Made by a program: the position numbers and the translations under genes. A model generated the notes under the pieces. It saw only the letters and a list, made by a program, of their open reading frames with translations, ran no database searches and was not told the DNA's origin. Of a stretch of DNA of 64,000 bases, positions 34,769-44,311 are shown one piece after another. Each line of letters begins with the position of its first letter. The first letter of the stretch is position 1. Source of the DNA: Halobium salinum (GTDB lineage: Archaea > Halobacteriota > Halobacteria > Halobacteriales > Haloferacaceae); assembly GCF_026586625.1 (NCBI RefSeq), contig NZ_JAODIW010000006.1:205408-269407 (forward strand), written 5' to 3'.

Positions 34769-36757
34769 GTGACCGCCCGACTGGCGTTGGCGGCGGCGCT
34801 GTTCGCGTCGGTAGTGACGTCGCTGGCCGTGGCGACGATTGCGCTCCGCAACCGGTCCCGTGCGGGAGCGACGCCGCTGGCGGCGGCGCAGGCCGCCGCG
34901 GCGTGGTGGGCGCTGGGACGACTCTCGAGTCTGTACGCCCCGGCGGTCGCCGACCAACTGTTCTGGGTGAAGCTCCTGTACGTCGGCACCGTCGCCGCCC
35001 CCGTCGCGTGGGTCACGTTCGCCCTCGCGTACACCAATCGGGGGTACCTCGTCGGCCGCCGGAGCGTCGCCCTGCTCTCGGTCGTCCCGGCCGTCTCGCT
35101 CGCGCTCCTCTGGACGACGCCCGTCCACGACCTCTTCTACCGGTCGGCCGACGTCGTCCTCGTTCTCGGGTCGGTGCCGACGCTTCGGACCGTCCGCGGT
35201 CCCGGCTACTGGGTGATGCTCGGCTACTCCTTTCTCCTCATGGGGGTCGGCACCGCCCTCCTGCTGGAGCGTGCGCTCCGGACGACCTCCATCTACCGTC
35301 GGCAGGCGGCCGCGCTCGTGGCCATCGCGTTGGTCCCCTGGGCTTCGAGCCTCCTCTACATCGCGCGGCTCGTCCCGGTCCTCCTGACGCCGATGATGCT
35401 CGCCGTCAGCGGCGTCATCGCCCTCTGGGCCATCTCGCGGTACGGACTGCTCGATATCGTCCCCGTCGCCCGGGCAACGGTGCTGGACGTGATGGAGGAC
35501 GGAGTCGTCGTGCTCGACGGCGCGGACCGCGTCGTCGACTGCAACCCCGCGGCGGCGCCGGCGCTCGCCGGGCCGCGCTCGGCCGTGCTCTCCCGACACG
35601 CCGCCGACGCGTTGGCCGACCCCCGACTCGCGGCGGCCGTCGTCGACGGCGGCCCGCAGACGGTGGAGCTCTCGGCCGACGCCGGGGCGGGGACCCGCCA
35701 GTTCGAGGCCCGCGTCTCCACCGTCGACGCCCACCGCCGAGCCGACGACGAGGCGCCCGGCCGGCTGGTTCTCCTCCGGGACGTGACCGAGAGCCGGCGC
35801 TACCGTCGGGAACTGGAGGCGAAGAACCGCCGGCTCGACCGGTTCGCGAGCGTCGTCTCACACGACCTCCGGAACCCGCTCAACGTCGCTCACGGGTACG
35901 CGACCCTGCTCGCCGGGGACGCCGGGCGAGCCACGGGAGCGAGCGACGCCGGCGGAGCCGACCGAAGCGACGCCGGCGGAACCGACGCCACCTCGACCGA
36001 GGCCGACCACGCCCGGACGGTGGTCGACGCCCTCGACCGGATGGACGCGATTATCGACGACGTGCTGGAGCTGTCCCGCAGCGACGACTCGCTGGACTCG
36101 CGGCCGGGCGTCCCGATCGAGGTGGTCGCGAAGCGAGCCTGGAGCGCCGTCGACACCGGTCGGGCGACCCTCCGCTGTGACCCGGTCGGTGAGGTGACGG
36201 CCGACGCCTCACAGCTCCAGCGGGCGTTCGAGAACCTCTTTCGCAACAGTGTGGAACACGGTACCACGAGCGGCCGGACGGCGTCCGGCGATGCCGCCGA
36301 ACACGGGTCCGCGGACGGAGAGTGCGGAGTCGACGACGCCGCCACCGACACCGGCGACACCACCGACACCGACGCCGGCGACACCGACGCCGCCACCGAC
36401 ACCACCGGCATCGACGCCGTCGCAGGGGCCGACTCCGCCGGCGACGCCGACCCGTCGGTGACGGTTCGCGTCGGCCCGCTCCCGGAGGGGGACGGCTTCG
36501 CCGTCGGCGACGACGGGCCCGGCATCCCCGAGGCCGACCGCGGGAGCGTCTTCGAACCCGGTCACACCACCCGCTCGGGGAACACCGGGTTCGGGCTGGC
36601 GGTCGTCAAGCGGGTCTTCGACGCGCACGGCTGGCAGGTCGCGGTCACCGACGGTCCGACCGGCGGTGCGCGCTTCGAGGTGGTCGGTGTCGACGTCGCG
36701 GACGGAACCCGGTCCGACGCCGGAGCGACGACGCCCCACCCGTCGGCCGGTCCGTGA
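34769..36757 (+). CDS. Membrane sensor histidine kinase (7TM-PAS-HisKA-HATPase)
   Basis: A 662-aa sensor. About seven helices in residues 1-220 resemble the histidine-kinase 7TM N-terminal domain. A PAS-like domain follows (~230-345, [20 protein letters not shown]). The phosphoacceptor is His365 ([11 protein letters not shown]). The ATPase has N box [10 protein letters not shown]1 [10 protein letters not shown] and G2 [13 protein letters not shown]. Between N and G1 boxes lies a ~67-residue Asp/Thr/Ala-rich low-complexity insertion; another sits within the HisKA region. The start is GTG 34769; a nearby ATG at 34743 runs into a stop after nine codons. No response regulator is adjacent, so the partner is unknown. 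Confidence 0.88.
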   Translation: MTARLALAAALFASVVTSLAVATIALRNRSRAGATPLAAAQAAAAWWALGRLSSLYAPAVADQLFWVKLLYVGTVAAPVAWVTFALAYTNRGYLVGRRSVALLSVVPAVSLALLWTTPVHDLFYRSADVVLVLGSVPTLRTVRGPGYWVMLGYSFLLMGVGTALLLERALRTTSIYRRQAAALVAIALVPWASSLLYIARLVPVLLTPMMLAVSGVIALWAISRYGLLDIVPVARATVLDVMEDGVVVLDGADRVVDCNPAAAPALAGPRSAVLSRHAADALADPRLAAAVVDGGPQTVELSADAGAGTRQFEARVSTVDAHRRADDEAPGRLVLLRDVTESRRYRRELEAKNRRLDRFASVVSHDLRNPLNVAHGYATLLAGDAGRATGASDAGGADRSDAGGTDATSTEADHARTVVDALDRMDAIIDDVLELSRSDDSLDSRPGVPIEVVAKRAWSAVDTGRATLRCDPVGEVTADASQLQRAFENLFRNSVEHGTTSGRTASGDAAEHGSADGECGVDDAATDTGDTTDTDAGDTDAATDTTGIDAVAGADSAGDADPSVTVRVGPLPEGDGFAVGDDGPGIPEADRGSVFEPGHTTRSGNTGFGLAVVKRVFDAHGWQVAVTDGPTGGARFEVVGVDVADGTRSDAGATTPHPSAGP

Positions 36758-36846
36758 CCGAATCCGGTCGGCTCGTCTGACTCTCCTATGTGTGGGTCTG
36801 TACCACGCTTATCCCCGCTCGTGGCCTACTCACTCGGAGAGGTACC

Positions 36847-38295
36847 ATGCCCCCCGAACTCGACGCGCCGGACGCGACTCGACCGACCCGCCGGCTCTCC
36901 GACCTCGACCTCGTGGCGCTCCGCGAGCGATTCCGCGGCGACGTGCTCACGCCCGAGGACCCCGACTACCACGACGCCCGGGCGCTCTGGAACGGGCTGA
37001 TAGACCGCTACCCGACGGCCGTCGTCCGCCCGACCGGCACCGCGGACGTCGTCGCGGCGGTCCGGTTCGCCCGCGAGCGCGACCTCCCCATCGCCGTCCG
37101 CGGCGGCGGCCACAACGTCGCCGGCAGCGCCCTCGTCGACGACGGGCTCTGTCTCGACCTCTCGGCGATGAACGCCGTCTCCGTCGACCCGGACGCCCGC
37201 CGCGCGCTCGTCGGCGGCGGCGCCACCATCGGCGACGTGGACCACGAGACACAGCTCCACGGCCTCGCCGCACCCCTCGGGGTCGTCTCCGCGACCGGCG
37301 TGGCCGGGCTGACCCTCAACGGCGGGCTCGGTCACGTCCGCCGCCGGTACGGCCTCTCGCTCGACAACGTCCGCTCGTTCGAGGTCGTCACCGCCGACGG
37401 CGAGGTGCTGACCGCGAGCAACGACGACCACGAGGAGCTGTTCTGGGCGCTCCGCGGCGGCGGCGGCAACTTCGGCGTCGTCACCCGCTTCGAGTACGAC
37501 CTCCACGCGGTCGGCCCCGAGGTGTTCGGGCTGTTCGTCTGGTACCACGCCGACGACGCGCGGACGGTTCTGCGCGGCGTCGACGACTGGGCCCCCGAGG
37601 CGACCCGCGACGCGAGCGTCCTCCCGTTTCTCGCGACCGTCCCGGAACTCGGGGAGTTCCCGGAGTCGACGTGGGGCCAGCCGGCCGTCGCCGTGCTCGG
37701 CTGTCACGTCGGCGGGACGGCGGCGGCCGAGGCGGAGTTCGAGCGCCTGCGCGACCTCGCCGAGCCGGTCGTCGACCTCAGCGGGCCGCTCCCCTACGTC
37801 GAACTCCAGTCCATGCTGGACGCCGACTACCCGGACGGTCTGCGGTACTACTGGAAGGCGCTGTACGTCGACGAACTCACGGCGGAGGTCGTCGACCTCC
37901 TCGTCCGGTACGGCCGGTCGCGCCCCTCCGCGCTCTCGACGGTCGACCTCTGGCACCTCGGCGGCGCAATCGACGACACACCCCCGGACGGGACGGCGTT
38001 CCGCCACCGCGGCCACCCCTACCTCGTCACCTTCGAGGCGAACTGGGAGGAGTCGACCGACGACGACGCGAACGTCGCGTGGGCGCGCGAAGGAATCGAG
38101 GAGCTCCGGAGCCTGCCGGCCGTCTCCGGTGCGTACGGTAACTTCCCGGGGTTCGGCGAGGACCCGGTGCGGTCGCTGTTCGGCCGGAACTACGACCGCC
38201 TCGCTCGGGTGAAAGCCGAGTACGACCCGGAGAACGTCTTCCGGTCGAACCTGAACGTCGAACCGGCCGCGGACGACGCGACCCCCGCTCCCTGA
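36847..38295 (+). CDS. FAD-linked oxidoreductase (berberine-bridge type)
   Basis: A 482-aa PCMH-fold FAD oxidoreductase. VVRPTGTADVVAAVRFARER begins the FAD domain; His89 in the RGGGHNVAG block is the usual 8-alpha-histidyl FAD attachment site. The second covalent site, a Cys, is replaced (SATGVAGLTLNGGLGHVRRR has no Cys), so attachment is probably single. The substrate domain and the C-terminal BBE segment (FGRNYDRLARVKAEYDPENV) are complete. These enzymes oxidise sugars or alcohols; the substrate is unknown. No signal peptide. Confidence 0.88.
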   Translation: MPPELDAPDATRPTRRLSDLDLVALRERFRGDVLTPEDPDYHDARALWNGLIDRYPTAVVRPTGTADVVAAVRFARERDLPIAVRGGGHNVAGSALVDDGLCLDLSAMNAVSVDPDARRALVGGGATIGDVDHETQLHGLAAPLGVVSATGVAGLTLNGGLGHVRRRYGLSLDNVRSFEVVTADGEVLTASNDDHEELFWALRGGGGNFGVVTRFEYDLHAVGPEVFGLFVWYHADDARTVLRGVDDWAPEATRDASVLPFLATVPELGEFPESTWGQPAVAVLGCHVGGTAAAEAEFERLRDLAEPVVDLSGPLPYVELQSMLDADYPDGLRYYWKALYVDELTAEVVDLLVRYGRSRPSALSTVDLWHLGGAIDDTPPDGTAFRHRGHPYLVTFEANWEESTDDDANVAWAREGIEELRSLPAVSGAYGNFPGFGEDPVRSLFGRNYDRLARVKAEYDPENVFRSNLNVEPAADDATPAP

Positions 38296-38477
38296 CTCGA
38301 CGACCCGATAGTTCGGCGCCACGGCGACGGTCCGGCCGGGTCTCCTCGGGATAGGGTCGGCTTACCGCACGGCACAGACACCCCGGCCGCCGTGTGCGGT
38401 GTCATTAGCTATCCCGCGGCGAGCCACAGACGACCTGTACACGGGGGCCGGGAGTCGCTCCCGTCGAGGTGAGAGAG

Positions 38478-38744
38478 ATGCCGACCGACTCGAGTGCGAG
38501 CACGCTCGTGCTCGACGCGCTGGCGAACCACGACGGCTTCAGCTTCGGCGCCGGGCGGGAGACCGTGTACGAGTACGTCGACCTCGAAGCCCTCGACAAG
38601 TTGTTCGAGCGCACTCGCTCGCCGACGATGTCCCTCCAGTTCGACGTTCGGGGGGCGACCGTCACCGTGTGGAAGTCGGGCGACGAATTCGCCGTGTACG
38701 TCACGGACCGCGTCGGCGACTCGACGACGCCTCACGAGGAGTAG
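38478..38744 (+). CDS. HalOD1 output-domain protein
   Basis: An 88-aa stand-alone HalOD1-like domain: STLVLDALANHDGFSFGAG, VDLEALDKLFERTRS, then two strands LQFDVRGATVTVWKSGDEFA. In haloarchaea this domain is common after response-regulator or alone and is thought to be a signalling output of unknown action. The start at 38478 is preceded by AGGTGAG about 6-11 nt upstream, a good ribosome-binding site. It lies ~180 nt after the FAD oxidoreductase on the same strand. Confidence 0.83.
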   Translation: MPTDSSASTLVLDALANHDGFSFGAGRETVYEYVDLEALDKLFERTRSPTMSLQFDVRGATVTVWKSGDEFAVYVTDRVGDSTTPHEE

Positions 38745-38804
38745 CGGCGCTACCGTCGGCACGACCGCGCGGCGGGCGGCCCGACCCTCTGCGAATCAGC
38801 ACCT

Positions 38805-38858
38805 GTGCGACCGTGCGACCGATGGTGCGACCGTGCGACCGATGGCGCGACCGTCCGG
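38805..38858. repeat. 20-bp tandem repeat between convergent genes
   Basis: A 20-bp unit (GTGCGACCGTGCGACCGATG) occurs twice perfectly at 38805-38824 and 38825-38844 and a third time partially. The unit is itself built from GTGCGACC doublets. It lies between the HalOD1 stop and the ahcY stop and looks like slippage-generated DNA; no function is apparent. Confidence 0.8.
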
Positions 38859-38876
38859 AAGGTAGCGACGCTCGAC

Positions 38877-40169
38877 CTACGTCCCGTGCTGCCAGGAGCC
38901 CATGTACTCCTCCTGCTCGGCGGTGAGGTCGTCGAACTCGACGCCCTCGGCCTCGAGCTTGATTTCGGCGACCTCCGTATCCAGTTCGTCGGGCACGTCG
39001 TGGACGCCGGCGTCGTAGCTCTCCCCGTTCTCGACGAGTTCCCGGACCGCGACGGCCTGCACGCCGAAGGACTGGTCCATCACCTCGACGGGGTGGCCGA
39101 GCGCGATGGGCGCCGCGAGGTTGACGAGCCGTCCCTCCGCGATGACGTTGAGGCGGCGGCCGTCGTCCATCTCGTAGGCCTCGACGCCGTCGCGGGCCTC
39201 GTAGCGGTCGACCGCGAGGTCCGACAGCGCGTCGAGGTCGACCTCGATGTCGAAGTGTCCCGCATTGGAGAGCAGGACGCCGTCCTGCATCCGCTCGAAG
39301 TGCTCCTCGGTGATGACATCGCGGTTGCCCGTCGTGGTGACGAACACGTCGCCGACTTCGGCGGCCTCCGACATGGGCATCACGTCGTACCCCTCCATGT
39401 GCGCTTCGAGGGCGCGACGGGGTTCGACCTCCGTGACGACCACGTCGGCGTTCTGGCCGGCGGCCTTCTTCGCGACGCCCTTCCCGCAGTAGCCGTAGCC
39501 GGCGACGACGACGGTCTTGCCGGCCCACGAGAGGTTCGTCGTCATCGCGATGGTCGCGAGCGAGGACTCGCCCGTGCCGTGGACGTTGTCGAACAGGCGC
39601 TTCATCGGCGTGTCGTTGACGGCGAAGACGGGGTAGTTCAGGGCGCCGTCCTCGTCCATCGCGCGTAGGCGGTGGACGCCGGTCGTCGTCTCCTCACAGC
39701 CGCCGACGATGGAGTCGATGAGCTCGGGGTGGTCCTCGTGGATGGCGGCGACCATGTCCATCCCGTCGTCGACCGTGACCGTCGGGTCGTGGTCGATGAC
39801 GGCTTCGATGGCGGCATAGTAGTCGTCGTCCTCGACGCCGCGCTTCGCGTAGGAGGTGATGTTGTCGTGAGCGTCGAGCGCGGCGGACACGTCGTCGTGG
39901 GTCGACAGCGGGTTGCAGCCGGTGATGGCCACCTCGGCGCCCCCGGCGGCGAGTACCTCGACGAGGTTCGCCGTCTTCGCCTCGACGTGCATCGCCATCC
40001 CGATTCGCTGGCCCTCGAAGGGCTTCTCCGCCTCGAACTCCTCGCGGAGTGCGGTGAGAATCGGCATGTGCTGGAACGCCCAGTCCATCTTCCGGCGACC
40101 CTCCTCTCGAGCGCCCTCGACGTCGTCGAGTTGCGCCGAAATCGGCGGGTAGGTCTCGCTGTCGGTCAT
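38877..40169 (-). CDS. ahcY: Adenosylhomocysteinase / S-inosylhomocysteine hydrolase
   Basis: A 430-aa NAD+-dependent hydrolase that removes S-adenosylhomocysteine (or its deaminated form), relieving product inhibition of methyltransferases. Blocks: MAMHVEAKTANLVEVLAAGG, ITGCNPLSTHDDVSAAL, FAVNDTPMKRLFDNVHGTGE and the NAD Rossmann motif VVVAGYGYCGKGVAKKA. The N and C termini are complete. An SAH/MTA deaminase gene lies 1.7 kb away on the same strand, which makes S-inosylhomocysteine a plausible real substrate, as shown for Methanocaldococcus. Confidence 0.95.
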   Translation of the reverse strand: MTDSETYPPISAQLDDVEGAREEGRRKMDWAFQHMPILTALREEFEAEKPFEGQRIGMAMHVEAKTANLVEVLAAGGAEVAITGCNPLSTHDDVSAALDAHDNITSYAKRGVEDDDYYAAIEAVIDHDPTVTVDDGMDMVAAIHEDHPELIDSIVGGCEETTTGVHRLRAMDEDGALNYPVFAVNDTPMKRLFDNVHGTGESSLATIAMTTNLSWAGKTVVVAGYGYCGKGVAKKAAGQNADVVVTEVEPRRALEAHMEGYDVMPMSEAAEVGDVFVTTTGNRDVITEEHFERMQDGVLLSNAGHFDIEVDLDALSDLAVDRYEARDGVEAYEMDDGRRLNVIAEGRLVNLAAPIALGHPVEVMDQSFGVQAVAVRELVENGESYDAGVHDVPDELDTEVAEIKLEAEGVEFDDLTAEQEEYMGSWQHGT

Positions 40170-40283
40170 GGCCGCCGGTTCGGTGAGCCGGCGGAAAACG
40201 GTTCCGAAGCCGGCGGGTAGCCGGGCCGACGGCTCGCCGGGTCGGTCGCCGTCCGTCGCAAAAACGAGGCCGCGTTCCGACGC

Positions 40284-41597
40284 TCAGGCCGCGACGAGCG
40301 ACCCGAGGTCGACGGCACCGAAGCCGTGTCTCTGCTTCCCGTTGCCGTTCTTCCTCTCGCCCCCGCTCTTCCCGTTCTTCCCGTCCGTCTCGTCGTCTTC
40401 GTCGGCACCGCTGGCACCGTCGGCACCGCCGTTCCCATCCTTCGTCGCGCCCGGTCCCGTCCCGGGGTGGTCGGGACCCTTCTCGGCGCCCTGACCGTTC
40501 CCGTTCCCGCTCTTCCCCTGGTTCCCTTCGGCCCCCTTCGCGTGTTCGGGCGGGCCGCCGGCGCCGTTCTTGCTGTGGCCCTTTGCCTTCGCGTTCCCGG
40601 GGTTGTTCTCGTGCACCCAGGTGGACACCTGCTGGCCGATGCCGCCGGCCGGGTCGTCGTCGAGCAGTCCGTGGACGAACGAGGACACCTGCATGCCGAA
40701 GGACATGCGCTCGTCCGTCGTCGACTCGACCGTCACCGTCGTCGTGGCGGTCTCGTTGTCCGCCGCGGCGACCACGGTCACCGACAGGGTCTCCGCCGGC
40801 GTCGGTAGCGAGACGGTTCCGTCCGCCCCCGTCTCGTACGCGCCCGTGCCGCTGTAGTTCCCGGCGGCTTCGACCGTCACGTCGGCACCGCCCACCGCGG
40901 TACCGTTCCGTGACACTCGCACCGTCGGCTCCCCCGCCGTGGCACCGTCGACGGCGACGTCGAGGTCACCGTCGTACAGCGTGGCACTCGTCTCCCCCGT
41001 CAGGTTGCCCGCGCTCGCGGACAGCGTGACGGCGGTCGTCTCGTTCGGTGCGGGGAGGGTCACGTTCCCGTTCGCGCCGGTCGTGTACTCCCCCGCTCCC
41101 GCGTACGTCCCGTCGGCGGCGACCGTCAGGGTCGCGTTCTCGACGGGGGCACCGTCCGCGGTGACGGTCGCCGTAGCGGCGCCGTCTGCGTGTCGGCCCA
41201 GCTCGACCACGAGCTCTCCCTCGGCCGGCACCAGGTCGACGGTCTCGGTGACCGTCTCCCCACCGTGGGTGACCGTCACGTCGACGGTCACCGTCTCGTT
41301 CGGCGACGGGAGGGCGACCGTTCCGTTCTCGTCGGTCGCGTACGCTCCCGCACCCGAATAGGCACTCTCGTTCCCGCTCCCGTTCCCGGTCGAGTCGACG
41401 ACGGAGACGGCCACGGTCGCGTTCGCGACCGCCGACCCGTCCGTCGTCACCGTGAGCAGCGTGGCACCTGTCTCACCGTCCTCGACCGCGACACCGAGCG
41501 ACGTCTCGTCGTCGGCGGCGCCGACCACCGTCGGCCCGCCGGCTACAGTCAGCATCATCGTGACGACCGCCGCCACGACGACGTGTCTCGCGTTCAT
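40284..41597 (-). CDS. Secreted repeat protein with Ala/Gly/Lys-rich tail
   Basis: A 437-aa predicted exported protein. A Sec-type signal (NARHVVVAAVVTMMLTVAGG, cleavage near residue 27) leads to three Ig-like beta repeats (about residues 47-110, 141-198, 224-280). Each contains the core Y-x-G-x-G-x-Y-x-T-D/G-x-N/D-G-x-V-x-LP-x-P-x-ET. Many Asn-X-Ser/Thr sequons suggest glycosylation. A segment MSFGMQVSSFVHGLLDDDPA precedes a Gly/Lys/Asn-rich unstructured tail (GNAKAKGHSKNG, EHAKGAEGNQGKSG). No sortase, archaeosortase or membrane anchor is seen. An alternative ATG at 41612 adds five residues. Probably a cell-surface or matrix protein. Confidence 0.75.
   Translation of the reverse strand: MNARHVVVAAVVTMMLTVAGGPTVVGAADDETSLGVAVEDGETGATLLTVTTDGSAVANATVAVSVVDSTGNGSGNESAYSGAGAYATDENGTVALPSPNETVTVDVTVTHGGETVTETVDLVPAEGELVVELGRHADGAATATVTADGAPVENATLTVAADGTYAGAGEYTTGANGNVTLPAPNETTAVTLSASAGNLTGETSATLYDGDLDVAVDGATAGEPTVRVSRNGTAVGGADVTVEAAGNYSGTGAYETGADGTVSLPTPAETLSVTVVAAADNETATTTVTVESTTDERMSFGMQVSSFVHGLLDDDPAGGIGQQVSTWVHENNPGNAKAKGHSKNGAGGPPEHAKGAEGNQGKSGNGNGQGAEKGPDHPGTGPGATKDGNGGADGASGADEDDETDGKNGKSGGERKNGNGKQRHGFGAVDLGSLVAA
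40758..41459 (-). repeat. Three Ig-like protein repeats in the secreted protein
   Basis: Three repeat units at residues 47-110, 141-198 and 224-280 share a 24-residue core (at 79-102, 164-187 and 247-270) of the pattern YxGxGxYxTxxxGxVxLPxPxET. Spacing of the cores is 85 and 83 residues, so they arose by internal duplication. Confidence 0.7.
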
Positions 41598-41689
41598 CGG
41601 CGACCCAAGCATTCAGCGTAACTAACATAAAGGGAGTCAGCCGTTCACCCAGTTCGCCGACCGGAGCGAGCGCTTCTCAACGTTCAATA

Positions 41690-41713
41690 GTGTTTACAAT
41701 AGATTCTAAACAC
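41690..41713. promoter_or_regulatory. Inverted repeat upstream of the secreted protein gene
   Basis: GTGTTTA (41690-41696) and TAAACAC (41707-41713) form a perfect 7-bp inverted repeat with a 10-nt spacer, inside a locally AT-rich patch about 78-100 nt upstream of the secreted protein start. The helical-turn spacing suits a dimeric regulator. Role inferred. Confidence 0.45.
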
Positions 41714-41848
41714 GCCAATTTCGCTGAAACCTCCACGTTCGAAACGGCCGGAAAACAGTCCGACCGCGGGAGTGTCGCGGCGCGTTCTGCCGTGCGTACA
41801 CTCCGGTCGGCCGAACGGAGTCGGCGTCACGTCAGACGCCCGTCGGAC

Positions 41849-43150
41849 TCACTCCCCGCCGGCGCGGTCGGCCACGGCGCGGGCGCGGTCGCGAGCGCGG
41901 GCGAGTACCTTCGACTCGTCCATCGTCAGCACCTGGCGGTCGCGCATCAGCACTCGCCCGTCACAAACGGTGTGTCGAACGTCGGAGCCAGTAACCGCGT
42001 ACGCGAGGTGGCTCACCGGGTCGTGGGCGGGCGTGAGGTGGGGCTCGTCGAAGTCGACGACGACGAGGTCGGCGAGGGCGCCCGCCTCGACGCGACCCGC
42101 CGGAATCCCGAGCGCGTCGGCGCCGCCCTCGGTCGCCATGCGCACCGCCGCCTCGGCGGGGACCGCGCTCGCGTCGTCGGCCGCGAGTTTCCCGAGCATG
42201 GCGGCGTCGCGCAGTTCGTCGAACGCGTCGAGGTCGTTGTTCGAGGCCGCCCCGTCGGTGCCGAGTGCGACCGTGACACCCGCGTCGAGCATCGCTTGCA
42301 CCGGCGCCATCCCACTCGCGAGTTTCATGTTCGACGCCGGGCAGTGGACGACGGCCGTGTCGCGCTCCGCGAGCAGTTCTATCTCGGCGTCGTCGACGTG
42401 GACGCCGTGGGCACAGAAGTCGGTCTCGCCGAGCATCCCCACGTCGTCGGCGTACGCGAGCGGGCGCTCGTCGCGCTCGGAGACGATGGGGTCGACCTCG
42501 TCGAGGGTCTCGTTGGCGTGGAAGTGGACGGGGATGCCCTCTTCGCGGGCCGTCTCGACGGCCTCGCGCAGGAGCGCCTCGTCGACGGTCGTCAGCGAGT
42601 GGGGCATGAGCGCCGTGGACACCCGGCCGTCGGCGGCACCCTGAAACTCCCGGGCCACGTCGAGGCTCTCCTCGACGTCGGCGCGGGCGCCCTCGTCGTC
42701 CTTCCCGACCGTGACCGCGCCGTGGCCGACGCGGGCACGGACGCCCGACTCCCGGACGGCGTCGACGACCTCCGGAACGTGGAAGTACATGTCCGCGAAC
42801 GCGGTCGTTCCGGTCTTCACCATCTCCAGAATCCCGAGGTCGGCGCCGGCGCGCACGTCCCGCGGGCCGAACTCGGCCTCGGCCGGCCAGATGTCCTCCT
42901 GGAGCCACGCGTCGAGGGGTTTGTCGTCGGCGTACCCCCGCAGGAGGGTCATCGCGACGTGCGTGTGGGCGTTCACGAGGCCGGGCATCACGAGGCCGCC
43001 GGAGGCGTCGAGGTCGTCGTCGCCGGCGACCTCCCTGCTCTCGTCGACGTCGAGAACCTCTCCCGCGTCGGCGTCGACGAGGACGTCGGCCTCGACGACG
43101 CGCAGGTCGGGCAGGAGGACGCGGCCACCGGTGATTGCGAGCGTACTCAT
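41849..43150 (-). CDS. 5-methylthioadenosine/S-adenosylhomocysteine deaminase (amidohydrolase)
   Basis: A 433-aa metal-dependent amidohydrolase of the MTA/SAH (5'-deoxyadenosine, DadD-type) deaminase group. Metal and active-site blocks: GLVNAHTHVAMTLLRGYADD, LQEDIWPAE, VHFHANET, CAHGVHVDDAE, HCPASNMKLASG and LGTDGAASNNDLD. It would deaminate SAH, MTA or 5'-deoxyadenosine to inosine derivatives. The start at 43150 gives the family N terminus STLAITGGRVLLPD. It neighbours ahcY across one gene, consistent with a joint SAH-recycling role. Confidence 0.88.
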   Translation of the reverse strand: MSTLAITGGRVLLPDLRVVEADVLVDADAGEVLDVDESREVAGDDDLDASGGLVMPGLVNAHTHVAMTLLRGYADDKPLDAWLQEDIWPAEAEFGPRDVRAGADLGILEMVKTGTTAFADMYFHVPEVVDAVRESGVRARVGHGAVTVGKDDEGARADVEESLDVAREFQGAADGRVSTALMPHSLTTVDEALLREAVETAREEGIPVHFHANETLDEVDPIVSERDERPLAYADDVGMLGETDFCAHGVHVDDAEIELLAERDTAVVHCPASNMKLASGMAPVQAMLDAGVTVALGTDGAASNNDLDAFDELRDAAMLGKLAADDASAVPAEAAVRMATEGGADALGIPAGRVEAGALADLVVVDFDEPHLTPAHDPVSHLAYAVTGSDVRHTVCDGRVLMRDRQVLTMDESKVLARARDRARAVADRAGGE

Positions 43151-43443
43151 GTCCTGAACTGCTCGCGGCTCGGGTGTGAATCCTGCGTTCCGCGTCGGCC
43201 GTCGCGAGGGTTTATCACCGATACCGGGACCACGGCCGGCGTGACCTGACCGTCGTCGCGGGGGAGCCGAGGCGGGTGTGTGGCACACTCCTCCGTGACT
43301 TCGACGCCGCGTGCCGCCTGTTCGCCACGAACGCTCCCAGTACCACGAACGCTCCGACCGCCGCGACCGCCGCGACCGTGGTGTGTCGCAACCGGCGTCT
43401 ACCACCCCACTCGCTTTTGCTCCGTCGACCCGTCCCCTCGCCC

Positions 43444-44298
43444 ATGCGAATCGCCGTGCCCAACAAAGGGCGCCTGCACGAGCCGACCATCGACCTGCTC
43501 GAACGCGCCGGGCTTCACACCGAGGAGACCGCCGACCGTCAACTGTACGCCGACACCGTGGACCCGGACGTGACGGTGCTGTTCGCCCGCGCGGCCGACA
43601 TCCCAGAGTACGTCCACGACGGCGCCGCCGACCTGGGCATCACGGGGCTCGACCAGGTCCGCGAGTCGGGTCGCGAGCTGGAGGAGCTTCTCGACCTCGG
43701 CTTCGGCAACTGCCGGCTCGTCCTCGCGGCTCCGGAGGACGGCGACATCGACTCCCCGGAGGACGTGGCCGACGGCACGGTCGCCACCGAGTTCCCGACC
43801 ATCACCGAGAACTACTTCGACGAGCTCGGGCTGGCCCCGAGCATCACTCGCGTCACGGGCGCCACGGAACTCACCCCGCACGTCGACATGGCCGACGCCA
43901 TCGTCGACATCACGTCGACGGGGACGACACTCGCCGTCAACCGGCTCGCGGTCGTCGACGAGGTGCTCGCCAGCTCCGTCCGGCTGTTCGCTCGGCCGGA
44001 CGTGGTCGACGACGGGGACGGCGGGAAAGTCGAACAGCTCCGGACCGCGTTCGACTCGGTGCTCGCCGCGGAGGGGAAGCGCTACCTGATGATGAACGCG
44101 CCGCGCTCGGCGCTCGAGGACGTCCGCGACGTGATTCCGGGGATGGGCGGCCCGACCGTGATGGACGTGGCCGGCGACGACTCGGTGGCCGTCCACGTCG
44201 TCGTCGACGAGTCCGAGGTGTTCGAGACCATCAGCCGCCTGCGCGAGGTGGGTGCGACGGACATCCTCGTCACCGAAATCGAACGCATCGTCGAGTAG
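43444..44298 (+). CDS. hisG: ATP phosphoribosyltransferase
   Basis: A 284-aa enzyme for the first committed step of histidine synthesis (ATP + PRPP to phosphoribosyl-ATP). N-terminal [20 protein letters not shown], the PRPP loop [16 protein letters not shown] and a C-terminal regulatory domain ([33 protein letters not shown]) identify the long, HisZ-independent form that is feedback-inhibited by histidine. A weak TATA (GCTTTTGC, about 43413-43420) lies ~28 nt before the ATG. The window thus holds both histidine synthesis and degradation genes, 33 kb apart. Confidence 0.95.
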   Translation: MRIAVPNKGRLHEPTIDLLERAGLHTEETADRQLYADTVDPDVTVLFARAADIPEYVHDGAADLGITGLDQVRESGRELEELLDLGFGNCRLVLAAPEDGDIDSPEDVADGTVATEFPTITENYFDELGLAPSITRVTGATELTPHVDMADAIVDITSTGTTLAVNRLAVVDEVLASSVRLFARPDVVDDGDGGKVEQLRTAFDSVLAAEGKRYLMMNAPRSALEDVRDVIPGMGGPTVMDVAGDDSVAVHVVVDESEVFETISRLREVGATDILVTEIERIVE

Positions 44299-44311
44299 CT
44301 CGCTTCGCGAA

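Noticed and set aside
38805-38858. Tandem repeats as a CRISPR fragment
   Set aside because: The copies are directly adjacent with no spacers, and no cas gene lies in the window.
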